A DNA stretch of 64,000 nt from an uncultured Pseudodesulfovibrio sp. (GTDB lineage Bacteria; Desulfobacterota; Desulfovibrionia; Desulfovibrionales; Desulfovibrionaceae). Under the pieces are notes generated by a model that searched no databases, was not told the origin of the DNA, and saw only the letters and a list, made by a program, of their open reading frames with translations. The position numbers and the translations under genes were made by a program. Of the stretch, positions 27,878 through 36,944 are shown in pieces (position 1 is the stretch's first letter; every line of letters begins with the position of its first letter). The DNA lies in assembly GCF_963675635.1 (NCBI RefSeq), contig NZ_OY776488.1, positions 1 to 64,000 of the forward strand, given 5' to 3'.

Positions 27878-29151
27878 GCGCCGCACGCATTTCAGCAGTA
27901 TTGGTTTTAATTTTTTCTTTATCCATGGTTTTACCGGGACTTTTTGCCAAGGCCACAAGCGTGAAGGTCCGAGTCCCAATCCTCTATTTTAGTCCAATCT
28001 TAGAACGTTTTGTCATGCAGGGTGGGAGCACTTACTATGATGAGGAAGGGATGGAGATGGGACTTCGGGAATATCGCCGTTCCCTGCCATTCATCTATCA
28101 TGCGGATCTGACCAAATGGAAAGAGTTTCCTAAGGAAGTGGGGGGGGTACCCGTCTCAGCCGAAGAGACGGCTCGCCTGATGCAGTTTATGCGCATTTCC
28201 CCAAGGGATATCAATATTCCATCCTTTGGACTGCATATGTTGCTGGAATCTTCCCCGGAGGGGGCGAATCTTGAACTTGCACAGGATATGTTCCGGCTGG
28301 GCGATGGAATAGAGTTTCTTCGATGCGCTGACAATTCTCTCGATCAAGAAAAATCGGCGCGTTTCACTGCTGCCATGGTCGATGCAGGGTTCAGGTTCCC
28401 TGCACGCGAAGTGGGGGGGAATCCCGACTCTCTCAAAGCATTTGATTGGGGGTACTTCCTGATAGATGATACCAATACGCTTTTTCACCTGATGATGGTG
28501 CAGGGTGAACCACGGTGCATCAATACGGGCAGACAGTTCGAGCAAAAAGTACGCGATATCATTGTGTATGAGCACTTACGCAAGGAATATTATGGTATGG
28601 TAATAACCGAAGGCAATGCCTACGTTGTCTCCTGCGATGATTACAAACTGATCCGTATGCCGCTCACTGACTATGATCTGGATCAGGATATGTTAATGCT
28701 GCTCAGCACCCCCCTGAATCACATCCTGCAACAGCGCAAGGGAGACGTTGTTTTGGGGACAGCCATGAATGACAATTGGGAATCGGTGCATGAGTACACT
28801 TTGAAAGTGGACCGTGGTCCCAAGATAATACGAGAAAAAATCGGGGCCTTACTTTTCCCTTTCAAGTTGGAGACATCCAGTCCCTATACTCAATTCAAAT
28901 TATTAGATTTAAGAGATTTCTACATCTGGCCGTTGTGGAATGCGATGGGGGTTCTCCTTTGTATTGGTGCCTATCTAATCATCCACCGTTTTCGTTTTAG
29001 AGTGAACCCACCCGTATGGGAGTTGATACTGCTTGGTTTTACTGGTGTGTATGGGCTCATCGCCCTTGTGGCTGTTGGTCGAATTAATCCGGGGCCTTCA
29101 CACAAATTCGGCGCCACGGAGAGGTCGGAGGTCACCGGTATTCAAAGGTGA
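27871..29151 (+). CDS. Membrane-anchored periplasmic protein, DUF4857-like
   Basis: A 426-aa protein with one N-terminal hydrophobic segment (ISAVLVLIFSLSMVLPGLFA), a large periplasmic domain (residues ~30-350) and two or three C-terminal membrane helices (GVLLCIGAYLIIHRF, LILLGFTGVYGLIALVAV). The size and build fit the DUF4857 family, which I recall as companion of such ABC-2 transporters; the family name is from memory. The periplasmic domain reads like a propeller or ligand-binding fold (FDWGYFLIDDTNTLFHLMMVQG), but no active site can be named. It is the last gene of the receptor operon and ends 42 bp before element copy 3. Confidence 0.65.
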   Translation: MVSAARISAVLVLIFSLSMVLPGLFAKATSVKVRVPILYFSPILERFVMQGGSTYYDEEGMEMGLREYRRSLPFIYHADLTKWKEFPKEVGGVPVSAEETARLMQFMRISPRDINIPSFGLHMLLESSPEGANLELAQDMFRLGDGIEFLRCADNSLDQEKSARFTAAMVDAGFRFPAREVGGNPDSLKAFDWGYFLIDDTNTLFHLMMVQGEPRCINTGRQFEQKVRDIIVYEHLRKEYYGMVITEGNAYVVSCDDYKLIRMPLTDYDLDQDMLMLLSTPLNHILQQRKGDVVLGTAMNDNWESVHEYTLKVDRGPKIIREKIGALLFPFKLETSSPYTQFKLLDLRDFYIWPLWNAMGVLLCIGAYLIIHRFRFRVNPPVWELILLGFTGVYGLIALVAVGRINPGPSHKFGATERSEVTGIQR

Positions 29152-29193
29152 CCTGCTCAATGCGCTTCAATCGGTTGACCATGTCACTACGTT

Positions 29194-29440
29194 CCGTGTC
29201 TGCCATATGTCGGTGCAGCTTCCGAGATCATGCAAAGTTAGCGACATTCCGCTTTTTTAGCACATTCTCGCTTGGAGCAACAAAAGTGTTTGGCGGCGAT
29301 ACAGTCTCATTTTGTTACGTGGTCGATTTGGATGTTTGATTGAACGTCTCAAAACTGACACTCAAGAGCTTATGGTTCGATTCCCTCCAGCTTCACCATG
29401 AGAAATTAAAGGCTTAGAAGGATATCCTTCTAAGCCTTTT
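29194..29440 (+). repeat. Degenerate ~205-bp element, copy 3, with T-arm, CCA and hairpin
   Basis: It starts gtgtctgccatatgtcgg (29196-29213), carries acattccgct followed by a T run (29249), then ggttcgattccc and cagcttcacca, ending at 29398, 203 bp from the start. The first block is closer to copy 2 than to copy 1. The T-stem is partly lost. As in the other copies no 5' half of a tRNA is present. The copy closes the TonB/Yej island on the right. Confidence 0.65.
29408..29440. terminator. Perfect palindromic hairpin behind element copy 3
   Basis: ggcttagaagga and tccttctaagcc (29411-29436) pair perfectly around a two-base centre, with AAA before and TTTT after. It can stop transcription in both directions: of the receptor operon (plus) and of pepT coming from the right (minus). 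Confidence 0.75.
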
Positions 29441-29605
29441 AAGGTGGTGAGATAACTCGATCAGAGAGTTTTCAATGTGATTGCCATGGGGCACGATGAT
29501 GTCACATCATTCGTTCTATGTGCCTTTCGCTGGAATGAGCTTGTGTCACCATGAAAGTCACTCTGTGTTGCTCTGTTGGTGGAAACCGTGGATTCTGTGT
29601 TTCGT

Positions 29606-30859
29606 CTAGATATTGCCGTCTGCCCAATAGCCTACAACGCGGGCACAGATGAGCAGGGCTTTGTCCATGTCCTGAATGCTTACCCATTCCATGGGACCAT
29701 GGGGAGCCTGCATTCCGCAGAATATGTTGGGTGTGGGAATGCCTTTCTCGGTCATGATGGACCCATCGGTACCGCCCCGGAAAGCAAGCATATTGGGGAC
29801 CAGCCCTTCATCGACATATGCCTTCTTGGCTATTTCGACAGGCCGCATGTCATCTTCCAGCCAGTAGCGCATGTTGCGATACTCGGGCTTGACGGTGCAG
29901 GTGATGCGGGCTCTGGGTTCGGTCTTGCCCACGACGGTGCATATTTCTTTCACCAGTTCGGCCTGAGCATGCAGTCCGTCCATCTCGAAATGACGCAGGT
30001 TCAGCCTCAGGTCGACTTCGGCTGCATTCCCGGAAATGCTTTCCATGAAGATGAAGCCTTCCATGCCCTCGGAGGACTCGGGGCTCTGGTGGTCCTTGGG
30101 AAGCATGTTGATGATCTTGGATCCGAGGTACAGGGCATTCACCAAACGGTTTTTGGCACAACAGGTGTGGATGGAGACACCCTTTATGTTAATCAGTACC
30201 TTGTCGGCGGAGAAAGTCTCGGCCACGATATCGCCGGGATTTTCGCCGTCAAGGGTATAGGCGAAGTCGGCACCGATGTCTTTCATGAGAGCGTCACTGA
30301 CTCCCTTGCCGATTTCCTCATCCGGGGTGAAGCAGATGCGGACATCGCCTCTGGGAATTTCCGGATGGGCTTGCAGGTAACCAATGAGCCCCATGATGAT
30401 GGCGATTCCCGCCTTGTCATCGGCTCCCAGCAGGGTGGTGCCGCTGGCGGTGATGATGGTCTCACCCTTTTTGCCCTGAAGGTGGAGGTGCACTGCGGGA
30501 TCGATGATCACGGCAGGATCGTCGGGCAGGACAATGGCGTTGCCGTCCCACTCCTTGTGGACGATGGGGACCACGCCTTCGGCATGAAAGGACGGGGCCG
30601 TGTCCACATGGGACACGAAGGCGATGGTCGGAACTTTCCGATCGGTCACATTTCCTTTCAAGGTGCCGAAGACGACGCCGTAGTCGGTGAGTTCGGCATC
30701 ATCAATGCCCAGTGATTTCAGTTCTTCCACCAACTGACGGGAGAGATCCAGTTGGCAGGCCGTGCTGGGCACGGCGGTGGAATGCGGATCACTTTGTGTG
30801 TCCACCTTGCAATAGCGCACAAAACGCTCTTCCAATATATCTATTCTTGATGCAGACAT
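29606..30859 (-). CDS. pepT: Peptidase T (aminotripeptidase)
   Basis: A 417-aa cytoplasmic zinc tripeptidase of the M20 family. Family residues are present: FVSHVDTAP (His and Asp), LLGADDKAG (bridging Asp), CFTPDEEIGKG (catalytic Glu pair) and the C-terminal ligand in QAPHGPMEW. Start 30859 is chosen because AAGGAG stands six bases ahead; an extra upstream ATG has no such site. It lies beside a DppABCDF-type peptide importer on the same strand and would digest the tripeptides brought in. It is 104 bp behind dppF, so possibly a separate transcript. Confidence 0.95.
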   Translation of the reverse strand: MSASRIDILEERFVRYCKVDTQSDPHSTAVPSTACQLDLSRQLVEELKSLGIDDAELTDYGVVFGTLKGNVTDRKVPTIAFVSHVDTAPSFHAEGVVPIVHKEWDGNAIVLPDDPAVIIDPAVHLHLQGKKGETIITASGTTLLGADDKAGIAIIMGLIGYLQAHPEIPRGDVRICFTPDEEIGKGVSDALMKDIGADFAYTLDGENPGDIVAETFSADKVLINIKGVSIHTCCAKNRLVNALYLGSKIINMLPKDHQSPESSEGMEGFIFMESISGNAAEVDLRLNLRHFEMDGLHAQAELVKEICTVVGKTEPRARITCTVKPEYRNMRYWLEDDMRPVEIAKKAYVDEGLVPNMLAFRGGTDGSIMTEKGIPTPNIFCGMQAPHGPMEWVSIQDMDKALLICARVVGYWADGNI

Positions 30860-30963
30860 GAAGTACTCCTTCTGAAACAAATAGTTTCAGGACAGATTAT
30901 CTTGTAACGGGCTGTCCTTGGCGAACGGTCCGTGATCGATTGTTTCACGACCTCAAAAAAGGC

Positions 30964-31944
30964 CTATTTCCCCGACAGGTCGGCAGCCATCACTGTGTCA
31001 GCCAGATGGCAGGCCACAAAGTGGCCTGGTGCGACCTCTTTCAGTTCGGGAGTCTGACAGGTACACGCTTCAACTTTATTGTAGTAGCAGCGTCCTGCAA
31101 ACCGGCAACCTGCCGGCGGGTTGATGGGGCTTGGCACATCTCCTTCGAGAATAAGCCGCTTCCGGTTCAGATTGGGCTTCGGGATGGTGATGGCGGAGAG
31201 CAGCGCCTTTGTATAGGCGTGGACCGGGTTGGAGAAAATGGTCTTGTAGTCGGCCATTTCCACGATTCGCCCCAGATACATGACGGCAATGCGGTCGGAC
31301 ACATGGTGCACCACAGAGAGATCGTGGGATATGAAGAGGTACGTCAAGCCCATTTCTTTCTGGAGAGTATCCAGAAGGTTCAGCACCTGCGCCTGAATGC
31401 AGACATCGAGTGCCGATACCGGCTCATCCAGTACGATGAATTCGGGATTCAGCGCCAGGGCTCTGGCTATGCCCACCCGTTGACGCCTGCCTCCATCAAG
31501 TTCATGGGGATAGGCGCTTTCCAGACTTTTGCTGAGACCGACGATGTCCGCGAGTTCCCTGACTCGTTTGGCCCGATCTGCCGGAGTTCCGACTTTCTTG
31601 ACTTCCAGCGGTTCTGCAATGAGGTCTGCCACGCAGAGTCGCGGGTTCAGGCTTGAGTAAGGGTCCTGAAAGACCATCTGCATCTTGGAGCGCATGGCCT
31701 TCATTTCCCGTCTGGGGGGGAGAAGGATGTCTTTTCCGTCAAAGAGCACCTGACCGCTCGATGGTTCCAGAAGGCGGATCACCGCTCGTCCTGTTGTGGA
31801 TTTTCCGCAACCGGATTCTCCCACCAGACCCAGTGTTTCGCCTTTCCTGATGTCAAAGGAGACATCGTCAACGGCGTGGAGCGGTCCCTTGCGTGTTTCA
31901 AAGTATTTTTTCAGGTTCTTGACCTGGATAAATGGTGCGCTCAT
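30964..31944 (-). CDS. dppF: Dipeptide/oligopeptide ABC importer ATPase DppF
   Basis: A 326-aa ATPase with Walker [14 protein letters not shown], Walker [13 protein letters not shown] and the C-terminal Opp/Dpp tail that contains a Cys-rich pattern ([15 protein letters not shown]), which in this family often holds an Fe-S cluster. The signature reads LDGGRRQR rather than LSGGQRQR. Such shifts occur in the family but may lower activity. The start overlaps dppD by four bases, behind AAGGAGG. Confidence 0.92.
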   Translation of the reverse strand: MSAPFIQVKNLKKYFETRKGPLHAVDDVSFDIRKGETLGLVGESGCGKSTTGRAVIRLLEPSSGQVLFDGKDILLPPRREMKAMRSKMQMVFQDPYSSLNPRLCVADLIAEPLEVKKVGTPADRAKRVRELADIVGLSKSLESAYPHELDGGRRQRVGIARALALNPEFIVLDEPVSALDVCIQAQVLNLLDTLQKEMGLTYLFISHDLSVVHHVSDRIAVMYLGRIVEMADYKTIFSNPVHAYTKALLSAITIPKPNLNRKRLILEGDVPSPINPPAGCRFAGRCYYNKVEACTCQTPELKEVAPGHFVACHLADTVMAADLSGK

Positions 31945-32915
31945 GCGGTACCTCCTTCCAGAAAACAGGCCACCATATGGCCTTCGCAGAGGGTCACAGG
32001 TTCCGGGGCTTCACTTTTACAGCGTTCCATTGCCATGTCGCATCGCGGATGAAAGGGGCAGCCGGAAGGCAGATTGGTCGGCTCCGGCGGAAGGCCTGAA
32101 ATCACCGCGAGCGATTCCCTTTCCTCTTCCACGTTGGGAATGGAGGCAAAGAGCCCTTTGGTATAAGGGTGCTTCGGGTTGGCATACAGGTGTTCCGTGG
32201 TGCCTTCCTCAACAACGCGGCCAGCATACATGATGGCAACTCGGTCGCAGGTTTCGGCCACGATTCCAAGATCGTGGGTAATCATGATCATGGATGTGTT
32301 GAACTTTTTCTTCAGGTCTTTCATGAGTTCCAGCACCTGGGCCTGAATAGTGACATCCAGGGCCGTGGTCGGTTCATCAGCCATGAGCAGGGCCGGATTA
32401 CAGGCCAATGCCATGGCTATGACCACTCGCTGTTTCATGCCGCCGCTGAACTGGTGAGGGTACTCACTCGCACGCTCGGGCTGGATGCCGACAGTTTCCA
32501 GCATTGTCAGCGCGCGTTTCAATGATTCTTCGGTCGATATCTTGTTGTGCAGTCCGATCATCTCCGCCACCTGCTCGTCAACGGGCATGATGGGGTTCAG
32601 CGATGTCATGGGGTCCTGAAAGATCATGGCGATTTCACCGCCGCGGACCTGTCGGAGTTGCGCATCTGTGGCTTTGGTAAGATCCTTTCCGTTGAAGAGG
32701 ATTTCACCCCCGGTGATTTTGCCGGGCGGTTCGGCGATGAGCTGCATCACCGAGAGGGCCATGGTTGTTTTTCCTGCTCCGGTTTCTCCGACCAGACCAA
32801 GGGTTTCGCCTTTGTCGATGGTCAGGTTTAGACCGGAGACAGCCTGCACGACACCATTGTCAGTGGTGTACCGGACATTGAGGTCTCGGATGGATAATAA
32901 AGGGGTATCAGACAT
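31941..32915 (-). CDS. dppD: Dipeptide/oligopeptide ABC importer ATPase DppD
   Basis: A 324-aa ATPase with [21 protein letters not shown] and [12 protein letters not shown], and the oligopeptide-transporter tail with [15 protein letters not shown], a four-Cys type pattern known to hold an Fe-S cluster in some homologues. It pairs with DppF. The 77-bp spacer upstream, behind dppC, has no clear terminator, so the genes are probably one operon. Confidence 0.93.
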   Translation of the reverse strand: MSDTPLLSIRDLNVRYTTDNGVVQAVSGLNLTIDKGETLGLVGETGAGKTTMALSVMQLIAEPPGKITGGEILFNGKDLTKATDAQLRQVRGGEIAMIFQDPMTSLNPIMPVDEQVAEMIGLHNKISTEESLKRALTMLETVGIQPERASEYPHQFSGGMKQRVVIAMALACNPALLMADEPTTALDVTIQAQVLELMKDLKKKFNTSMIMITHDLGIVAETCDRVAIMYAGRVVEEGTTEHLYANPKHPYTKGLFASIPNVEEERESLAVISGLPPEPTNLPSGCPFHPRCDMAMERCKSEAPEPVTLCEGHMVACFLEGGTA

Positions 32916-32992
32916 CTATGGTGACTCCCGTCAGGGGCTTTGCTTTGATGGTTTCTGGGTGTGTGTGGATCATGTGCTAGCGCCTGAGCACA

Positions 32993-33847
32993 TCAGTTCC
33001 GAAGTTTCGGGTCTAATGCGTCTCGCAGGCCGTCACCCAGGAAGTTGAGGCCAAGGATGGTGATCATGATAGCCAGACCGGGGAAGAGCGTCATGTAAGG
33101 ATAATCCCTGATGAATTCCCTGCCGCCGGAGAGCATCGCACCCCATTCGGGTGTGGGAGGCTCAAGTCCCAGACCTATGAAGCTCAGGCCCGCAGCGGTG
33201 AGAATGGCAAAGGCCACACCCAGAGTCGCCTGAACGATGATAGGCGCCATGCAGTTGGGCAGGATGTGTTTGAAGATGATGCGCAGGTCGCTTGATCCGA
33301 CGGAGATGGCGGCTTCCACATATTCCTGATCGCGGATGGAGAGAACCGACGCTCTGACGAGGCGAGCATACTGGGGGATGGCGGCAATGCCGACAGCCAG
33401 CATGAGGTTCATCAGTCCCGGTCCAAGGGATGCGGCTACCGAAATCGCCAGCAGCAATTGCGGAATGGAAAGCAGAATGTCCATGAGCCGCATGAGGACG
33501 TTATCCGTCCTGCCGCCATAGTATCCGGCAACTGCGCCGATGAATCCGCCGATCAGGACCGAAAAGCCGACAGCCACGAAACCCACTTGAAGGGAGATGC
33601 GGCTGCCGTAAATAATGCGGCTGAATATGTCTCGTCCGAACTCGTCCGTGCCGAACCAGTGCGTCATGGAAGGACCTTCCAACGTGGCAAAGAGGTCCTG
33701 CTCGTCAAAGGGAAAGGGCGCGATAATGTTCGCAAACAGGGCGGTAAAAAGCAGACCCATAAGAATAATGAGGCCGATGATGGCCATGCGGTTCTTTTTG
33801 AGTCGGACAAAGACCTGTCCCCATAAGGATGATTTTTTTGTCTGCAT
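32993..33847 (-). CDS. dppC: Dipeptide ABC importer permease DppC
   Basis: A 284-aa permease, starting MQTKKSSLWGQVFVRLKKNRMA. It has six membrane helices and the coupling loop VEAAISVGSSDLRIIFKHIL. The ATG at 33847 is preferred to one at 33895 because AAAGGA lies in front of it and because the upstream frame would overlap dppB. It ends ALDPKLRN, typical of DppC. Confidence 0.93.
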   Translation of the reverse strand: MQTKKSSLWGQVFVRLKKNRMAIIGLIILMGLLFTALFANIIAPFPFDEQDLFATLEGPSMTHWFGTDEFGRDIFSRIIYGSRISLQVGFVAVGFSVLIGGFIGAVAGYYGGRTDNVLMRLMDILLSIPQLLLAISVAASLGPGLMNLMLAVGIAAIPQYARLVRASVLSIRDQEYVEAAISVGSSDLRIIFKHILPNCMAPIIVQATLGVAFAILTAAGLSFIGLGLEPPTPEWGAMLSGGREFIRDYPYMTLFPGLAIMITILGLNFLGDGLRDALDPKLRN

Positions 33848-33858
33848 GGGGATATCCT

Positions 33859-34788
33859 TTATGTATATTGGGATTTTATGCGGGGGTCGAGCCATGCGTA
33901 GAGCAGGTCCACTCCCAGATTCACTAGGCAGAAGGCAAGGGCAATGAACAGCACGCCTCCCTGAACCATGGGGTAATCACGCATTTCAATGGAGCTCACC
34001 ATGAGACGGCCCAGTCCCGGCAGGGAGAAAATGATCTCCGTGAGAACTGCACCACCCAGAAGAATGCCGAACTGGATACCGGCGATGGTCACTACGGGCA
34101 CAAGGGCATTGGGAAGTGCGTGCTTTCTGATGACCACGCTTTCCTTCTGTCCTTTGGCGCGGGCTGTGCAGATGTAGTCCTGACGAACGACTTCCAGCAT
34201 GGAGGAGCGTGTCATGCGGGTGATGATGGCGACGCTTTGCAGCCCCAGGGTTGCCGCAGGCATGATCATGGCCTGGACGGAGTCGAAACCCGAGGGCGGA
34301 AGCCATGCGAGTTTTACCGTAAAGAGAAGGATCAGCAACAGGCCGAGCCAGAAGACCGGCATTGATATGCCTATCAGGGCAAATAGCGTCACGATGTTGT
34401 CAAAGATCGAGTATTGTTTCACCGCTGTGACAATGCCGCATGGGATGCCGACGAGTAATGCTATCCCCATGGCCAGGGCGGAAAGTTTCAATGTGACCGG
34501 AAAGGCAGCCAGAAGTTCGTCCCATACCGGCCGTTTGGTGATGTAGGAGCGGCCGATGTCACCTTGTACCACTGCTTTGTATACGTAACGGCCAAACTGC
34601 ATCAGAAAGGGATCGTTCAGGCCCATCTCTTCACGCAGATTGTCCACATCAGCCTGAGGAGCCTGTTCGCCAAGCACCATGCGGGCGGGGTCACCCGGCG
34701 TGACGTACAACATCAGAAATACGATGAAGGCGACGCCGAGGATTACCGGGATCAGCATGGCGCAACGTTTGAGGATATATTTGTACAT
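33859..34788 (-). CDS. dppB: Dipeptide ABC importer permease DppB
   Basis: A 309-aa permease with MYKYILKRCAMLIPVILGVAF at its start and the loop LYVTPGDPARMVLGEQA that marks the DppB/OppB class. The coupling loop is in CTARAKGQKESVVIRKHALPNA. It lies 11 bp before dppC. The 251-bp spacer to dppA contains two hairpins, which suggests dppA is made in excess. Confidence 0.93.
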   Translation of the reverse strand: MYKYILKRCAMLIPVILGVAFIVFLMLYVTPGDPARMVLGEQAPQADVDNLREEMGLNDPFLMQFGRYVYKAVVQGDIGRSYITKRPVWDELLAAFPVTLKLSALAMGIALLVGIPCGIVTAVKQYSIFDNIVTLFALIGISMPVFWLGLLLILLFTVKLAWLPPSGFDSVQAMIMPAATLGLQSVAIITRMTRSSMLEVVRQDYICTARAKGQKESVVIRKHALPNALVPVVTIAGIQFGILLGGAVLTEIIFSLPGLGRLMVSSIEMRDYPMVQGGVLFIALAFCLVNLGVDLLYAWLDPRIKSQYT

Positions 34789-34901
34789 AGTACCTTCTTC
34801 TCATTTTACTCTTCTGGTGACGGCGCGGCAGGTTGTCTCGAAACCATGCGGAACCGCTTGATTTCGGGAGCAAAAGGATACTATCCATGAATCATGGAAA
34901 G

Positions 34902-34937
34902 TTCGCGTGTCCTCCTTCAATGGAGAAAACACGCGAA
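34902..34937 (-). terminator. Hairpin in the dppA-dppB spacer (proximal to dppB)
   Basis: ttcgcgtgt (34902-34910) pairs with acacgcgaa (34929-34937), with further partial pairing inside. There is no T run. It may protect the upstream dppA transcript or weaken read-through. Confidence 0.45.
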
Positions 34938-35000
34938 ATTCGTCATGGTTTCAGTCTTCCTTACTGTCGTGGTTGAGAATCACCTGAAGAGGCATCCACA

Positions 35001-35025
35001 AAGGCCGCCACGGAGCGGCGGCCTT
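35001..35025 (-). terminator. GC-rich hairpin 15 bp behind dppA
   Basis: aaggccgcc (35001-35009) pairs perfectly with ggcggcctt (35017-35025). It sits directly behind the dppA stop codon and lacks a strong T run on the minus strand. This is the usual place for a stabilising or attenuating hairpin behind a binding-protein gene. Confidence 0.6.
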
Positions 35026-35039
35026 CGTGTCGATGCACA

Positions 35040-36584
35040 TTACTTTTTCAGTTTGACCTCATACAGGGGATGGAAGCCGAAGGGACTGGGCTCGAAGCCT
35101 GTGATGTAATCCTGAAGGCCAAAAGCGAACTTCTGGTTTGCCAGGGAAACCCAGGGACACTTCTCGCGCAGGAGTTTCTGAATCTCGAAGTACATAGCCT
35201 TGCGCTCAGGGCCGTCAGGGGTGATGCGGGCCTTGTCCAGCAGGGCGTCCACTTCGGGATCACCGAAGGCAGCGAAATTGTTGCCGCCGATCTGCGAGGA
35301 GTGGAAGGTGGGGTAAACGGCCATATCCGGGTCGGGAGTCTGGCAGGTCCAACCCACGATGAAGAGCTCGTGCTCGAAGTCTTTGAGTCCCTGAAGGTAT
35401 GCGCCCCATTCCAGCACCTGAATTTTCACGTTCACGCCGATCTTTTTCAGCTGAGCCTGAATGATGGTTGCCATGTCCACACGCACTTTCTTGGAATTGG
35501 TCCAGATGGTCGTGCTGAGGCCGTCAGGGTACCCTGCTTCGGCCAGAAGCTGTTTCGCTTTTTCAAGGTCGGCCTTGGGGACTTCCAGATCGGTGTTGGC
35601 GTATTTGACGTTGGGGGCGATAGGACTGGTAGCGGGATAGGCATTGCCGCGGAAGACGGCTTTGACGCTCGCAGGAATGTTGATTGCCAGGGAGATGGCC
35701 TGACGCAGCTTTTCGTTGTTGAACGGCGGCTTGCTACAGTTGAAACCGAGGTAGGTGGTGGAGTTGTCAACCAGGGTCTTGAGTTGCAGATCCTTGTTGG
35801 CTTCGATGCGGGAGACATCCAGCGAGGAGATTTCAAAAGCGATGTCCACGTCGCCGCTCTCAAGTTCGATGGTACGGCTGGAGGCCTCGGGGATGACCCG
35901 GAGAACCATCTTGGAGAATTCGGGCTTGGTTCCGTGGTAGTCCTCGAAACGCTCCAGCTCCATGCGGTCGCCCTTCTTCCAGGAAGCAAGCTTGTAAGGG
36001 CCTGTTCCCACGGGAGTGAAGCCGTAGTCGTCACCGGCCGCTTCAACGGCTTTCTGGTTGATCATCACACCGCCACCAAAGTGGGTGAGGGCAGCTAGGA
36101 AGGAGCTCATGGCTTCCTTGGTTTTCACTTCAAAGGTATATTCGTCAATTTTCTTGAAGCCTGCGGGGTCGATGACGCCCATGATGTGATGCACGGATGC
36201 ACCTTTCTCATACGCACGCTTGAGGCTGTAGAGAGCATCGTCAGCAGTGAGTGTCTCGCCGTTGTGGAATTTCACACCTTTTTTCAGGGTGAATCGATAG
36301 GTTGTACCATCGACGCGTTCGATCTTTTCGGCAAGGAAGGGGACCACTTTGCCTTCTGCATCAATGGCGACGAGGGTTTCGTAAATCTGGCGCATGGCGT
36401 TGGAAGAAGCCACGTCGTTGGTCATGTACGGATCAAGGGTTTTGGCGTCGTAGGTGGTGGCTACGACCAGAGTGTCGGGGTGTTTTGGGGTGCGGGCCAT
36501 GGCAGCGGGAGCAGCAACCACGCAGACCAGGAGAGCAAAAAAAAGCCTCTTGGCGAAGTTGGCTGTTGAGAAGTTGAAATTCAT
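35040..36584 (-). CDS. dppA: Periplasmic dipeptide/oligopeptide-binding protein DppA
   Basis: A 514-aa SBP_bac_5 protein with signal peptide (FAKRLFFALLVCVVAAPAAMA). Family marks are TLDPYMTNDVASSNAMRQIYE, KKGVKFHNGETLTADDALYSL and the terminal FGLQDYITGFEPSPFGFHPL. The ATG at 36584 is used because GGAGG stands five bases ahead and it gives a clean signal peptide; the upstream in-frame ATG at 36626 does neither. First gene of the dpp operon. Confidence 0.94.
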   Translation of the reverse strand: MNFNFSTANFAKRLFFALLVCVVAAPAAMARTPKHPDTLVVATTYDAKTLDPYMTNDVASSNAMRQIYETLVAIDAEGKVVPFLAEKIERVDGTTYRFTLKKGVKFHNGETLTADDALYSLKRAYEKGASVHHIMGVIDPAGFKKIDEYTFEVKTKEAMSSFLAALTHFGGGVMINQKAVEAAGDDYGFTPVGTGPYKLASWKKGDRMELERFEDYHGTKPEFSKMVLRVIPEASSRTIELESGDVDIAFEISSLDVSRIEANKDLQLKTLVDNSTTYLGFNCSKPPFNNEKLRQAISLAINIPASVKAVFRGNAYPATSPIAPNVKYANTDLEVPKADLEKAKQLLAEAGYPDGLSTTIWTNSKKVRVDMATIIQAQLKKIGVNVKIQVLEWGAYLQGLKDFEHELFIVGWTCQTPDPDMAVYPTFHSSQIGGNNFAAFGDPEVDALLDKARITPDGPERKAMYFEIQKLLREKCPWVSLANQKFAFGLQDYITGFEPSPFGFHPLYEVKLKK

Positions 36585-36886
36585 CAGAACCTCCAAAAAA
36601 TATTTATAAAAATGACAGTTACACAATAGGCTGTTTCCAATTCGCAGAATGTATGAATTTGAAAATGCCGAAACCAGCAGGTCGGTGAAACATGCGGGGT
36701 GTATGGACTTTGGGCAACATAACAGAGGGTCATGCTATCCGTAGGCGGGTAACCTGCATACTTTCTCATGTGTTGTCAATATCATCAAATAATAGCTCTG
36801 GAAGTGTTTATATATACTCATATTAATCGTAGTTATGCCATATCGAAGTAATTCGGTCTTTTCTCAATAGAAAGAGTATGACGCCA
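36585..36886. other. Spacer with the dppA promoter, no gene
   Basis: About 300 bp without a convincing gene. The right part is AT-rich (around 36770-36850) and is the likely dppA promoter region. No clear operator was seen. Confidence 0.5.
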
Positions 36887-36918
36887 TAAAAAAAGGGGAC
36901 GTTCTGAAGAACGTCCCC
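36887..36918 (-). terminator. Rho-independent terminator of the glycerol ABC operon
   Basis: ggggacgttc-tgaa-gaacgtcccc (36895-36918) is a perfect 10-bp stem. On the minus strand it is followed by eight T (plus strand a-run at 36887-36894). It closes the operon that ends with the binding-protein gene at 36945. Confidence 0.92.
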
Positions 36919-36944
36919 TGTCTGTTTATTGTGTGAAGGGTTGG

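Noticed and set aside
29576..30715. Plus-strand open frame opposite pepT
   Set aside because: Peptidase T with all metal ligands is on the other strand; the plus frame is a shadow.
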